Shown: one piece after another, positions 23,781-31,880 of the stretch
Position numbering within the stretch: the stretch's first letter is position 1
Layout of the letters: every line of letters begins with the position of its first letter
NCBI RefSeq assembly: GCF_041088075.1
Contig: NZ_JBGCVY010000063.1
Span: 24,377 to 88,376, forward strand
Direction: 5' to 3'
DNA: 64,000 nt
Origin: Mucilaginibacter_A sp041088075
GTDB lineage: Bacteria > Bacteroidota > Bacteroidia > Sphingobacteriales > Sphingobacteriaceae
Program-made: the position numbers and the translations under genes
The notes under the pieces: model-generated
The model's input: only the letters and a program-made list of their open reading frames with translations
Told to the model about the DNA's origin: nothing
The model's database searches: none

Positions 23781-24527
23781 TTATTCAAAGATTAAACTAA
23801 ACACAATGCTATGCAGATATAGTTTTTCGAGCGGGCTGGCGTAAGGATGGTTTTCGGGATACAAAACGCTGCCAAACGAGTTGGACAGTTTGATTTCGGG
23901 CGAAAGTTTAAAGTATTCCAGGTAAATATCGCAACCAAAACCAGCCACATAAGAAGAAAAGTTGGACACGTTTTTAAGCTTTCTTTCAAGCGGGGCCAAA
24001 TCAGCTTCGTTGTTTTTACTTTGATTGCCGATGCCGTAAGCATATTTTACGCCTCCCAAAACGTAGGCCCGGAAGTTGCCCAAGCGGTTTGATTTTAACT
24101 TTAGTTCAAGCGGAAATTCGGCCTGGGTTGTCGAAACCACTTGGTTTTTGTCGGGCGCCAAATCCTGCGTCCGGTATTGATAATTTACGGTCCGGTCGGC
24201 AAAAACCAAAGTTGGCGTCAGGCGTACTTCAAAATTATCGGTTACGCTGTACCGCGCTAAAAAACCCAAAGCAAAACCGGCCGTGCCGGGCGAAGTAATG
24301 CTGTTTAAAGAGTCGGTTACGTTGCGGTTGGTTCCCTGATCGTAATACGGCGTGCGCCAGTTTGGCTTTTTTAAGATTTTGTAGGAAGAGTTGACGTACT
24401 GAAAAGTGTAGCCGAAAGAAAAAGCATTTTGGTCTGCGCCGCCTGCCCAGGCCTGTACCACGCGCTGTGCAGAAGCAGCGGAAGCCCAAAAAAACATGCC
24501 TAAAAACAGTATGTACTTAATCTTCAT
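23781..24527 (-). CDS. porT: PorT/SprT-like outer-membrane protein (type IX secretion)
   Basis: A 248-residue protein with signal peptide MKIKYILFLGMFFWASAASAQ and an eight-strand-like barrel pattern (FALGFLARYSVTDNFEVRLTP, FPLELKLKSNRLGNFRAYVLGGVKYAYG). This is the size and layout of PorT/SprT, an outer-membrane component of the type IX secretion and gliding system. Its start overlaps the ubiE/menG stop by ATGA. PorT directly after ubiE is, as far as I know, a recurrent Bacteroidota arrangement, and this supports the call over a generic porin. A T9SS-sorted protein is encoded at 36576. A second-form motif copy (24501-24512) lies inside the signal-peptide coding region. Confidence 0.75.
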   Translation of the reverse strand: MKIKYILFLGMFFWASAASAQRVVQAWAGGADQNAFSFGYTFQYVNSSYKILKKPNWRTPYYDQGTNRNVTDSLNSITSPGTAGFALGFLARYSVTDNFEVRLTPTLVFADRTVNYQYRTQDLAPDKNQVVSTTQAEFPLELKLKSNRLGNFRAYVLGGVKYAYGIGNQSKNNEADLAPLERKLKNVSNFSSYVAGFGCDIYLEYFKLSPEIKLSNSFGSVLYPENHPYASPLEKLYLHSIVFSLIFE

Positions 24528-25252
24528 TTAACGCCGGTGTAAACAGAACAAATCCCAAACGCCAGCGGCCGTTGTTTGGTATTTTTGAAACCTACTTTCT
24601 GCATCAGCCCGGTAAAACGTTCGCCATCCGGAAACGCGGCGACAGATTCGGGTAGATAAGAATAAGCGCGTGCATCTTTCGAAAAAACTTTACCAATAAA
24701 AGGCGTGATATAATTGAAGTAGAAATTATACAAATGTTTGATGGGAAAGATTCTCGGTTTTGAAAACTCTAAAATAACCGCTTTTCCCTGTGGTTTTAAA
24801 ACACGGAACATATCGGCCAAACCAGCTTCCAGGTTTTCGAAATTACGGACGCCATAAGCAACGGTAACGGCATCAAACTGATCGGCATCAAACAACAACT
24901 TTTCCGAATCGCCCAAACGCACTTCAAAACGTTTGCTCATGCTTCTTTTATCTATCTTTTTTTGGGCTATGTTTAACATTCCTTGCGAAATATCCACGCC
25001 AATTATTTTTTTTGGTTTGAGGATTTTGATGGCTTCAAAAGCAAAATCGCCGGTTCCGGTTGCCACATCCAAAATCAGTTGCGGCTGGTCTTTTTTTAGT
25101 TCGTTGATCGCAATTTTCCGCCAAATGATGTCAATGCCAGCAGATAAAAAATGGTTCAAAAAATCGTAAGTTTTGGAAATATTGTTGAACATATCTGCCA
25201 CTTGTTCTTTTTTAGTAGCCTGGTTTTGATATGGCGTGATCGTTTTATTCAT
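24524..25252 (-). CDS. ubiE: Demethylmenaquinone / ubiquinone methyltransferase
   Basis: A 242-residue SAM-dependent C-methyltransferase, the final step of menaquinone synthesis; menaquinone is the usual electron acceptor of complex I in Bacteroidota. Motif I LDVATGTGDFAFEA, then GVDISQGMLNIAQKK and the UbiE signature YGVRNFENLEAGLADMFRVLKP (YGVRNFENLEAGL) are visible. The C-terminus LAFGICSVYTGVK is typical. An exact dispersed-motif copy lies in the coding region (24939-24950), read as DKRSM. The stop overlaps the porT-like start. Confidence 0.96.
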   Translation of the reverse strand: MNKTITPYQNQATKKEQVADMFNNISKTYDFLNHFLSAGIDIIWRKIAINELKKDQPQLILDVATGTGDFAFEAIKILKPKKIIGVDISQGMLNIAQKKIDKRSMSKRFEVRLGDSEKLLFDADQFDAVTVAYGVRNFENLEAGLADMFRVLKPQGKAVILEFSKPRIFPIKHLYNFYFNYITPFIGKVFSKDARAYSYLPESVAAFPDGERFTGLMQKVGFKNTKQRPLAFGICSVYTGVK

Positions 25253-25285
25253 GCTGATGTTTCAAATATGCAAATAAATAGGTGG

Positions 25286-25297
25286 TAAAAGAAGCAT
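25286..25297 (-). repeat. Dispersed motif copy between the VOC gene and ubiE
   Basis: TAAAAGAAGCAT, preceded by AGGTGG and just beyond the VOC stop (25301). Confidence 0.8.
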
Positions 25298-25300
25298 CGG

Positions 25301-25786
25301 TTAAACGGCAAGTGCGAGCAGTCCTTCAACATCCAACCGGTTGGTAAACATCGCGATGTCGCCATTCTCGTCTTTCGGCCACAATTCCCGCGGCCGGTCC
25401 CAGTACAGTTCCACGCCGTTTTTGTCCGGGTCGTCCAGATAAATTGCTTCCGAAACGCCATGATCAGAAAGGCCGGTCAAAGGATAATTTGCATCAATCA
25501 AACGCTTTAAAATAACGGCCAGGTCTTTTCTTTCCGGGTATAAAATTGCCGTGTGGTACAATCCCGGCGCCCTTTCCGGTGCAGGCGGCGAGTTTTTACT
25601 GTGCCAGGTATTCAGGCCGATGTGATGGTGGTAGCCGCCAGCCGAAATAAAAGCTGCCTGATCGCCATACATTGTCATCAATTCAAAACCCAGCAATCCG
25701 CAATAAAAATCCAACGACTGCTGCAAATTGCTCACTTTTAAATGCACGTGGCCAATGCGTGTTTGGGCCGGGATTTGATATTCCAT
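25301..25786 (-). CDS. VOC-family (glyoxalase/catechol 2,3-dioxygenase-like) enzyme
   Basis: A 161-residue metal-binding protein. HVHLKVSNLQQSLDFYCGLLGFEL is the first beta-alpha-beta-beta-beta module (HVHLKVSNLQQSLDFY). HHIGLNTWHSKNSP, GLYHTAILYPER and EAIYLDDPDKNGVELYWDRP provide the likely metal ligands (His, His, Glu). It matches the CatE/YfiE-like extradiol group by motif, but half the length of typical two-domain dioxygenases; glyoxalase-type chemistry is possible. Its substrate is unknown. Confidence 0.87.
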   Translation of the reverse strand: MEYQIPAQTRIGHVHLKVSNLQQSLDFYCGLLGFELMTMYGDQAAFISAGGYHHHIGLNTWHSKNSPPAPERAPGLYHTAILYPERKDLAVILKRLIDANYPLTGLSDHGVSEAIYLDDPDKNGVELYWDRPRELWPKDENGDIAMFTNRLDVEGLLALAV

Positions 25787-25841
25787 TTTTGGGCTGGTCT
25801 TTATCTTGACGTTTAAACATCAAATTAAAGGCAACAAACCT

Positions 25842-25849
25842 TTACCTTT
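25842..25849 (+). promoter_or_regulatory. Candidate -7 box for engB-ubiA
   Basis: TACCTTTG fits TAnnTTTG, five bases before the engB ATG. No good TTTG -33 was seen at the normal spacing, and transcription from here would be near-leaderless. Confidence 0.3.
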
Positions 25850-25854
25850 GTTTT

Positions 25855-26490
25855 ATGATTGTCAAATCTGCCGAATTTATTTGCAGCAACACGCAAATGT
25901 CCAAACTGCCGCCTGCCGTAAAGCCCGAATTTGCTTTTATCGGCCGTTCTAACGTGGGCAAATCTTCTTTAATCAATATGCTGACGGGCAAAAAAGGTTT
26001 GGCCAAAACTTCGCAAACGCCGGGCAAAACGCAATTGATCAACCATTTTTTGATTAACGAAAATTGGTACCTGGTTGATTTGCCAGGTTACGGTTACGCG
26101 CGGATTTCGAAAACCAAGAAAGAAGAATGGAACAAGTACATCCGCAATTATTTGGAAAAGCGGGAAAACTTGCAATGTGTTTTTGTATTGATTGACAGCC
26201 GATTGGAACCGCAAAAAATTGACCTGGAGTTTTGCGCTGCTTTGGGCGAACGCGGCATTCCGTTCGTCATTACTTTTACCAAAGCCGATAAACAGGGCAA
26301 AGTAAAAACCGACCAAAATGTGGCCAAGTTTTGCAAAGCTATGTTGACCTTGTTTGAAGAAGTGCCGCAGCATTTTATCACTTCTGCCGAACTGCAAACC
26401 GGCCGCGACGAGATTTTGAATTTTATTGGCGAGGTCAACCAAAAGTTTGATGTAAAAGACATTTTAATTTATCAGCCGGACCAGGATTAA
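25855..26490 (+). CDS. engB: Ribosome biogenesis GTP-binding protein EngB (YihA/YsxC)
   Basis: A 211-residue small GTPase needed for 50S subunit assembly. G1 GRSNVGKS at residues 30-37, G2 region TPGKTQ, G3 DLPGYG, G4 TKAD, with EngB-typical QTPGKTQLINHFLINENWYLVDLPGYGYA in between (TPGKTQLINHF). A TACCTTTG -7-like box lies just upstream at 25842-25849. The prenyltransferase gene follows after 12 bp on the same strand. Confidence 0.96.
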   Translation: MIVKSAEFICSNTQMSKLPPAVKPEFAFIGRSNVGKSSLINMLTGKKGLAKTSQTPGKTQLINHFLINENWYLVDLPGYGYARISKTKKEEWNKYIRNYLEKRENLQCVFVLIDSRLEPQKIDLEFCAALGERGIPFVITFTKADKQGKVKTDQNVAKFCKAMLTLFEEVPQHFITSAELQTGRDEILNFIGEVNQKFDVKDILIYQPDQD

Positions 26491-26502
26491 TTTCTATTTC
26501 AA

Positions 26503-27357
26503 ATGAAAAAATATTTTTCCCTCGTTACTTTTTCGCATACCATTTTTGCCATGCCTTTTGCTTTTATCGGCTTTTTTTTGGCGGTAACTACCACCAATCA
26601 TGTTTTCTCCGCTTTAAAATTAGCGTTGATGCTGCTGTGCATGGTTTTTGCCCGAAGCGCGGCGATGGCTTTTAACCGCTATTTAGACCGTGAAATTGAT
26701 GCCAAAAACCCGCGGACCAAAGTGCGCGATATTCCGGCCGGAAGGATTAGCGCCAAATCAGCTTTAACTTTTACCATCGCCAATTGCCTGCTTTTTATCG
26801 GTACAACCTGGTTCATCAACCCACTTTGTTTCTATTTATCGCCGGTTGCTTTACTGGTGGTTTTGGGTTACAGTGCCACCAAACGCTTTACTTTTTTGTG
26901 CCATTTGGTTTTGGGTTTGGGGCTGAGTCTGGCCCCTATCGGCGCTTATTTGGTAGTTACCGGTGCTTTTGCACCGCTGCCCATTTTGTTTTCGGCTTCG
27001 GTTTTGTGCTGGGTAAGCGGCTTTGATATCATTTATGCTTTGCAGGATGAAGATTTCGACCGCGAAGAAAAACTGCATTCCATCCCGGTTTTTTTGGGAA
27101 AAGTGAATGCGTTGCGGCTTTCCACTTTTCTGCATATTTTATCGGCTGTTTTTGTGATTTTACCAATCTTTTTAACACACGTTAGCTATCCTTATTATTT
27201 AGGGATTATTGTTTTTGGCTCAATGTTGGTTTATCAGCACAGCTTGGTAAAACCGCATGATTTAAGCCGGGTCAACTTTGCTTTTATGACGACTAATGGC
27301 ATTGCAAGTGTTGTTTTTGCTTTATGCTTTTTAATTGATCGGTTATGGATTCGATAA
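26503..27357 (+). CDS. ubiA: UbiA-family prenyltransferase (putative menaquinone pathway)
   Basis: A 284-residue protein with about eight or nine membrane helices. The two Asp-rich motifs that bind Mg-prenyl diphosphate are NRYLDREIDAKNPRT (residues about 65-79) and YALQDEDFDREEK (about 179-191). This is the UbiA/MqnP type rather than MenA. In an organism that uses menaquinone it is most likely the futalosine-pathway prenyltransferase MqnP, but a 4-hydroxybenzoate substrate cannot be excluded from sequence. It is co-oriented with engB with a 12-bp gap. Confidence 0.88.
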   Translation: MKKYFSLVTFSHTIFAMPFAFIGFFLAVTTTNHVFSALKLALMLLCMVFARSAAMAFNRYLDREIDAKNPRTKVRDIPAGRISAKSALTFTIANCLLFIGTTWFINPLCFYLSPVALLVVLGYSATKRFTFLCHLVLGLGLSLAPIGAYLVVTGAFAPLPILFSASVLCWVSGFDIIYALQDEDFDREEKLHSIPVFLGKVNALRLSTFLHILSAVFVILPIFLTHVSYPYYLGIIVFGSMLVYQHSLVKPHDLSRVNFAFMTTNGIASVVFALCFLIDRLWIR

Positions 27358-27374
27358 AGAAAACGAAAAATTGG

Positions 27375-27400
27375 ATGCTTCTTTTATCACTATAAAATTA
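27375..27400 (+). repeat. Dispersed motif copy between ubiA and the RES gene
   Basis: ATGCTTCTTTTATC then ACTATAAAATTAGTG, a full extended copy in the 55-bp gap between convergent genes. No inverted partner. Confidence 0.85.
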
Positions 27401-27412
27401 GTGTCTATATTT

Positions 27413-27865
27413 TCAAACCAACCTTTCGTCCCAAAAGTAATTTTCCGTTCGCACCAAGCTTACTTTGGTTGCAAAATCAGGATGTTTGGTATTGATCAAA
27501 TAATTGTATTCTTGGGAAATCACGGCAGAAGGAACTTTTAAAACCAGCGATTGACTGCTTTTATACCAGTCGCTGCCGATTTGCTGCAATTGAGAATAAG
27601 AATTGGTGCTTCGCCAATCCTCCGGCAAATTATTTTTTAGAACAGCAGTAAAAAGTTCTTCTTCGTCGGCAATAGAAATAATCATCACCCGATAATTAGA
27701 CTTTGGATTAATACTTTTTCGGGCAACTACTAATTCTAAAGTAGCTAACGAACGGGAGCTTCCGGTATATAAAACAAATTGGTTATCATTGTTCCATCGG
27801 TTTGCCAACCCCGATGCTGTTAACTCGTTGGAAAAGTTTTCTTCGGCAATACGATAAACCTCCAT
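27413..27865 (-). CDS. RES-domain toxin (NAD-degrading type)
   Basis: A 150-residue RES-family protein. Family landmarks are the N-terminal VYRIAEENFSNELTASGLANRWN, the active-site segment YTGSSRSLATLELVVARK (Tyr, Ser and Glu), and a hydrophobic core PSAVISQEYNYLINTKHPDF. RES toxins such as MbcT-type proteins phosphorolyse or hydrolyse NAD. The partner Xre/ParS-type antitoxin gene lies 5 bp upstream. Length and order match the type II RES-Xre modules. Confidence 0.92.
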   Translation of the reverse strand: MEVYRIAEENFSNELTASGLANRWNNDNQFVLYTGSSRSLATLELVVARKSINPKSNYRVMIISIADEEELFTAVLKNNLPEDWRSTNSYSQLQQIGSDWYKSSQSLVLKVPSAVISQEYNYLINTKHPDFATKVSLVRTENYFWDERLV

Positions 27866-27870
27866 TATTT

Positions 27871-28293
27871 TTATGCGTTATCACCATATTGCATTCCTGT
27901 AAGCCGGTCATCAATAAATTTCATTCCACTGTTTGTATGCATAAAAGTAATGGGCGCTTTTTTATCAAAGTAAAAATTCTCCCCTTCCAGCCACTGTAAA
28001 AAATCTTTAACACTGCCAAAAACTTCGGCTCCATGCTTAATCAGTGATAATATTATTAATGCTTGCTCCTTGATGCTGTCCTTAATCTGAGCACCGGGCT
28101 TGGTATAAGTACGATAAGTTTTTACGCTAACGTCCAGCCAATCTGCAATTTTTTCATCGGTAAAAGCAGTAATATCCTTAATCGCTTTAAAATGCTGATA
28201 ACTGGCTTTATCGCTTCGGATCAAACTTAAAGTAGCCGCGTGGTCAATTTTAGCAGGGATGTAACTTAACATGGGTTCTTCAAAAGTTTTCAT
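27871..28293 (-). CDS. Xre/MbcA/ParS-type antitoxin
   Basis: A 140-residue protein with an N-terminal helix-turn-helix-like part (ITAFTDEKIADWLDVSVKTYRTY, showing KIADWLDVSVKTYRTY) and the C-terminal ParS/DUF2384 toxin-binding part (AEVFGSVKDFLQWLEGENFYF, then GMKFIDDRLTGMQYGD). It neutralises the RES toxin encoded directly downstream and probably represses the operon. The genes lie 5 bp apart. Confidence 0.9.
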   Translation of the reverse strand: MKTFEEPMLSYIPAKIDHAATLSLIRSDKASYQHFKAIKDITAFTDEKIADWLDVSVKTYRTYTKPGAQIKDSIKEQALIILSLIKHGAEVFGSVKDFLQWLEGENFYFDKKAPITFMHTNSGMKFIDDRLTGMQYGDNA

Positions 28294-28360
28294 ACATCAA
28301 ATTTAGTAATTTTCCTTTTTACAAAAAGCAATTTTCCCTTTTTTGTTTTTGAAATTCTTG

Positions 28361-28387
28361 ATACTTCTTTTACCACTATAATTTTGG
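28361..28387 (+). repeat. Dispersed motif copy upstream of the M3 peptidase gene
   Basis: ATACTTCTTTTACC then ACTATAATTTTGGTTG; an A-form extended copy between two divergent genes, so it is not a terminator for either. Confidence 0.8.
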
Positions 28388-28429
28388 TTGATTGTATTTC
28401 CTAATTTCGCAGCTTAATTCTGTCCAACA

Positions 28430-30130
28430 ATGATCCTTAAAAAAGAAAAAAAATATATTCCCGAAAACTTAGAAATTAAATGGGAAAACCTGGAACCGAT
28501 TTTTACCGAACTGCAAAACCGTTCTATTAATTCGGTGGAAGATCTGGAACAATGGCTGCGCGACCGCAGCGAACTGGAAGCCGCGCTGGAAGAAGATTTT
28601 GCCTGGCGCTACATCCGCATGACTTGCGATACGACGAACGAAGAACTGCTGCAAAGTTTTCAATACTTCGCCACGGAAATCGAACCGAAGATTGCGCCGC
28701 TGAACAATGAACTGAACAAAAAGCTGATGGATTCTCCATTTAAAGATCAGTTGAACGAAGAAAAATATTTCATTTTGCTGCGCGGAATCAAAAAATCGTT
28801 GGAATTGTTCCGCGAAGAAAACATCCCCTTGCAAACCGAACTGCAGGTAGAACAGCAAAAATATCAGTCTATCACCGGCGCGATGTCGGTTTTTATTGAC
28901 GACAAAGAATACACACTGGAGCAGGCCGCTGTTTTTTTAAAAGATTTGAACCGCGAAAAACGCCAGCAGGTTTGGGAGAAAATTACCTTCCGCCGTTTGC
29001 AGGACAAAGATCAATTGGATATGCTTTTTAACCACCTAAAAACAGTACGCCACCAAGTTGCTTTGAATGCCGGTTTCGAGAACTTCCGTGATTACATGTT
29101 CCAGGCTTTGGGCCGTTTTGATTATACGCCGCACGATTGCTACAAATTTCATGAAGCGATTGAAACTGAAATTGTGCCGATTTTGCGCGAACAAGCCGAA
29201 AAACGCAAAGCAGCTTTGGGTTTGGAAACGTTGAAACCCTGGGACACGGAAGTTGATATTTCGGGAAAACCGGCTTTAAAACCTTTTCAAAGCGGCGAAG
29301 AACTGATCGGAAAATCCATCCGTTGCTTCAACAACATCAACCCGGAACTGGGCGAAAAGCTAAACACGATGCGCGAATACGGTTTGTTTGACGTGGAAAG
29401 CCGAAAAGGCAAAGCACCGGGCGGTTACAATTATCCGCTGGCCGAAACTGGTGCTCCTTTTATCTTTATGAATTCGGCCGGAACTTTTCGCGATTTAACG
29501 ACGATGGTTCATGAAGGCGGACACGCCATCCATACTTTTTTAACTGCAAACCTGGAACTAAACGATTTTAAACATTGTCCGAGTGAAGTAGCCGAATTAG
29601 CTTCAATGTCAATGGAACTGATTTCGATGGACAACTGGAACGTGTATTTTGAGAACGAAGAAGATTTGAAACGCGCCAAACGCGACCAGCTTTTTGATGT
29701 GTTGAAAACGCTGCCCTGGGTTGCCGTGGTTGATCAGTTTCAGCATTGGATTTATACCAATCCGGACCATACTTCGGAACAAAGAACCGAAGCCTGGACG
29801 CAAATTTACGAACAGTTTGGTGCTGGTTTTGTGGATTGGAGCGAACATCGCGAAGCCGAACAAAACCTGTGGCAAAAGCAACTGCACATTTTTGAAGTCC
29901 CTTTTTATTATATCGAATATGGTATGGCGCAATTGGGTGCGATTGCAGTTTGGAAAAACTACAAGGAAAACCCCGAAAAAGGTTTGCAGCAATATTTGGA
30001 CGCTTTGAAATTAGGCTACACCAAAACCATCAAAGAAATTTATGAAACTGCCGGTATTAAATTTGATTTCAGTGCCGGATATGTAAAAGAACTGGCCGCT
30101 TTTGTAAAGGCGGAAATGGAGAAAATTTAA
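28430..30130 (+). CDS. M3-family oligoendopeptidase (PepF-like)
   Basis: A 566-residue zinc metallopeptidase of the thimet/PepF group, cytoplasmic (no signal peptide), degrading oligopeptides. The zinc site HEGGHAIH starts at His361 (HExxH type with Gly at the x positions). The third ligand Glu is likely in FKHCPSEVAELASMSMEL. FMNSAGTFRDLTTMVHEGGHA is well conserved in the family (NSAGTFRDLTTMVHEGGHA). The N-terminal helical lid (residues 1-250) is complete. The gene is monocistronic between motif repeats. Confidence 0.94.
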   Translation: MILKKEKKYIPENLEIKWENLEPIFTELQNRSINSVEDLEQWLRDRSELEAALEEDFAWRYIRMTCDTTNEELLQSFQYFATEIEPKIAPLNNELNKKLMDSPFKDQLNEEKYFILLRGIKKSLELFREENIPLQTELQVEQQKYQSITGAMSVFIDDKEYTLEQAAVFLKDLNREKRQQVWEKITFRRLQDKDQLDMLFNHLKTVRHQVALNAGFENFRDYMFQALGRFDYTPHDCYKFHEAIETEIVPILREQAEKRKAALGLETLKPWDTEVDISGKPALKPFQSGEELIGKSIRCFNNINPELGEKLNTMREYGLFDVESRKGKAPGGYNYPLAETGAPFIFMNSAGTFRDLTTMVHEGGHAIHTFLTANLELNDFKHCPSEVAELASMSMELISMDNWNVYFENEEDLKRAKRDQLFDVLKTLPWVAVVDQFQHWIYTNPDHTSEQRTEAWTQIYEQFGAGFVDWSEHREAEQNLWQKQLHIFEVPFYYIEYGMAQLGAIAVWKNYKENPEKGLQQYLDALKLGYTKTIKEIYETAGIKFDFSAGYVKELAAFVKAEMEKI

Positions 30131-30149
30131 TTTACTTAATTTTATGCCG

Positions 30150-30188
30150 TAAAAACAGTATGCCGCAATTAAGTGCATACTGTTTTTA
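30150..30188. repeat. Inverted pair of the second-form motif
   Basis: TAAAAACAGTAT at 30150-30161 faces ATACTGTTTTTA at 30177-30188 around a 15-base loop. It lies 20 bp after the M3 peptidase stop and could act as a terminator-like hairpin with a T-rich tail. Confidence 0.8.
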
Positions 30189-30248
30189 TCACCTATTTTG
30201 CTAAATGGGGCAACTTGCTTAACAGCCATACGATTTTTAAAAACGCCT

Positions 30249-31433
30249 ATGACTACTTATACCGCCCTCATTATACTTAGCGGACTGGTTATTTTCTCTT
30301 ATGTATTTGACCTAATCTCCAAAAAAACCAAGGTGCCTTCGGTATTGCTGCTGCTGTTTCTGGGCATCGGATTGCGCTATGTGGTTGATTATATTGGTTT
30401 TAAAACCTTTAACTTTTTAATGATCCTGCCGGCTTTGGGAACGCTCGGCCTGATCTTGATCGTTTTGGAAGGTGCGTTGGAACTGAAATATGACAAGGAA
30501 AAAAACGGCCTCATCCTCCGTTCCTTTTTTTCAGCGTTGGGCATTTTATTGGCAACCAGCGTTGTTTTAGCCTTGATTTTGCAGCATTTGTCTGGCGGCA
30601 GTTTTTCAAACTGTTTTTTAAATGCCATCCCTTTCAGCATCGTCAGTTCGTCCATCGCCATTCCGTCGGCCAGTGCCATGGACGATCATAAAAAAGAATA
30701 CATCATTTACGAAGCTTCTTTTTCTGATATACTCGGCATCGTGCTGTTCAACTTCGCACTATACAACCCCAACATCAAGGCGGCTTCTTTTGTAAACCTG
30801 GGCTTGGAAACGCTTTCGATATTGCTTTTATCGGTGGTTTCCTGTTTGTTCATGCTGTACCTCATCAGCCGTTTGCAGCACCATGTCAAGTTTTTCCTGA
30901 TCATTTCCATCCTGGTGCTGGTTTATGCCTTCGGCGAGCAATTTCATTTATCGGCCTTGATCCTGGTGCTGGCTTTTGGTTTATTTTTGAACAATGCCAA
31001 TCAGATCAAACTAAAATGGTTCAGAAAATACTTTTTGTACCCGAAACTTTCCAGGGATTTGAGGCAGCTTTTCCAGCTTTCGGCAGAAAGCGCTTTTATC
31101 ATCCGCACTTTTTTCTTTGTGATCTTTGGGTTTACGATGGACCTGTGGGGGCTGGCAAACCTGGAAGTTTTAGAATACGGCCTCGCTATTTTGGCGGCCA
31201 TTTACCTGATCCGTTTTTTAAGTTTGAAATATATTGCCAAAACAGACCTGCTGCCAGAAGTTTTTATCACGCCGCGCGGCCTGATCAGTATTTTGCTTTA
31301 TTATAATTTGCCCGATAATTTGAAGCTAAAAGGAATAGAAACAGGGCTTTTGTTCATGATTATTTTAGGTACCAGCATTATCATGAGCATCGGTTTGTTG
31401 TTTTCAAAAAGGAGGATTGCCGTAGAAACATAG
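30249..31433 (+). CDS. Cation/proton antiporter (CPA-type)
   Basis: A 394-residue membrane protein with about 11-12 hydrophobic segments. The ATG at 30249 (MTTYTALIILSG) gives a proper N-terminal helix; upstream residues in frame are unlikely. Motifs such as LLLFLGIGLRYVVD, ILPALGTLGLILIVLEGALELKYD (GTLGLILIVLEGALEL) and SSSIAIPSASAM fit the sodium/proton exchanger family. The C-terminal TrkA-N regulatory domain seen in KefB/RosB types is absent. Ion specificity is not deducible. Confidence 0.87.
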   Translation: MTTYTALIILSGLVIFSYVFDLISKKTKVPSVLLLLFLGIGLRYVVDYIGFKTFNFLMILPALGTLGLILIVLEGALELKYDKEKNGLILRSFFSALGILLATSVVLALILQHLSGGSFSNCFLNAIPFSIVSSSIAIPSASAMDDHKKEYIIYEASFSDILGIVLFNFALYNPNIKAASFVNLGLETLSILLLSVVSCLFMLYLISRLQHHVKFFLIISILVLVYAFGEQFHLSALILVLAFGLFLNNANQIKLKWFRKYFLYPKLSRDLRQLFQLSAESAFIIRTFFFVIFGFTMDLWGLANLEVLEYGLAILAAIYLIRFLSLKYIAKTDLLPEVFITPRGLISILLYYNLPDNLKLKGIETGLLFMIILGTSIIMSIGLLFSKRRIAVET

Positions 31434-31466
31434 TAAAACCGCTAAACCATGTCTTCCCTTTTTGTG

Positions 31467-31544
31467 ATGCTTCTTTTAGCCCTATAAAATTGGTATAGAA
31501 AAAACACAAAAACCTTACTGTTTTTTAGGTGATAAAAGAAGCAT
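31467..31544. repeat. Inverted pair of the dispersed motif
   Basis: ATGCTTCTTTTAGCC / TATAAAATTGG at the left and TTTTTTAGGTGATAAAAGAAGCAT at the right (its last 14 bases start at 31531). The 12-base cores pair exactly and the extensions only partly. It lies between the antiporter stop and the DUF433 gene. Confidence 0.8.
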
Positions 31545-31564
31545 GGATAATTTACTCGGCGAAA

Positions 31565-31597
31565 TTTGGCTTCAATAACCGTTAGATGGTATTTTTG
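31565..31597 (+). promoter_or_regulatory. Candidate Bacteroidota promoter for the DUF433 gene
   Basis: TTTG at 31565-31568 and TATTTTTG at 31590-31597, separated by 21 bases, fit the -33 TTTG / -7 TAnnTTTG consensus. The ATG is 32 bases downstream, giving a short leader. Confidence 0.5.
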
Positions 31598-31628
31598 CCG
31601 GAAATAAAGACCTTTTTGTTTAAACAAC

Positions 31629-31844
31629 ATGGAACCATCAAAATCAATATCCATCCAAAACCAAAGCGGCGAAATACTTTTCTCCGGAACAGACGTAGCT
31701 GTAGCAGTTTTTTTCAATTACCTGAAAGCAGGCCGTTCCAGCGAAAACTTTCTGGACGATTATCCGTCAGTAACGCTTGTACAAGTGCTTGACGTGCTTG
31801 AAATGGCCGGAAACACGATCGAACAGGCTTTTAAAGTTGTTTGA
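31629..31844 (+). CDS. DUF433-like small protein
   Basis: A 71-residue protein. GEILFSGTDVAVAVFFNYLKAGRSSENFLDDYPSVTLVQVLDVLEMA follows the DUF433 pattern: a 'PvirGTRipv' strand, helix, 'fleDYP', then helix (seen as FSGTDVAVAVFFNYLKAG and FLDDYPSVT). DUF433 proteins are winged-helix-like and often serve as antitoxins beside a PIN/DUF5615 toxin. No such partner is next to it here: the antiporter lies upstream and PAP2 is convergent downstream. Its function is therefore open. Confidence 0.78.
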   Translation: MEPSKSISIQNQSGEILFSGTDVAVAVFFNYLKAGRSSENFLDDYPSVTLVQVLDVLEMAGNTIEQAFKVV

Positions 31845-31854
31845 TTTTGGCTTA

Positions 31855-31880
31855 ATGCTTCTTTTACCGGTTGTTTTTAG
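31855..31880 (+). repeat. Dispersed motif copy overlapping the PAP2 stop
   Basis: ATGCTTCTTTTACCGG then TTGTTTTTAGGTG. On the minus strand the TAA within GGTAAAAGAAGCAT is the PAP2 stop codon (31864-31866). Confidence 0.85.
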
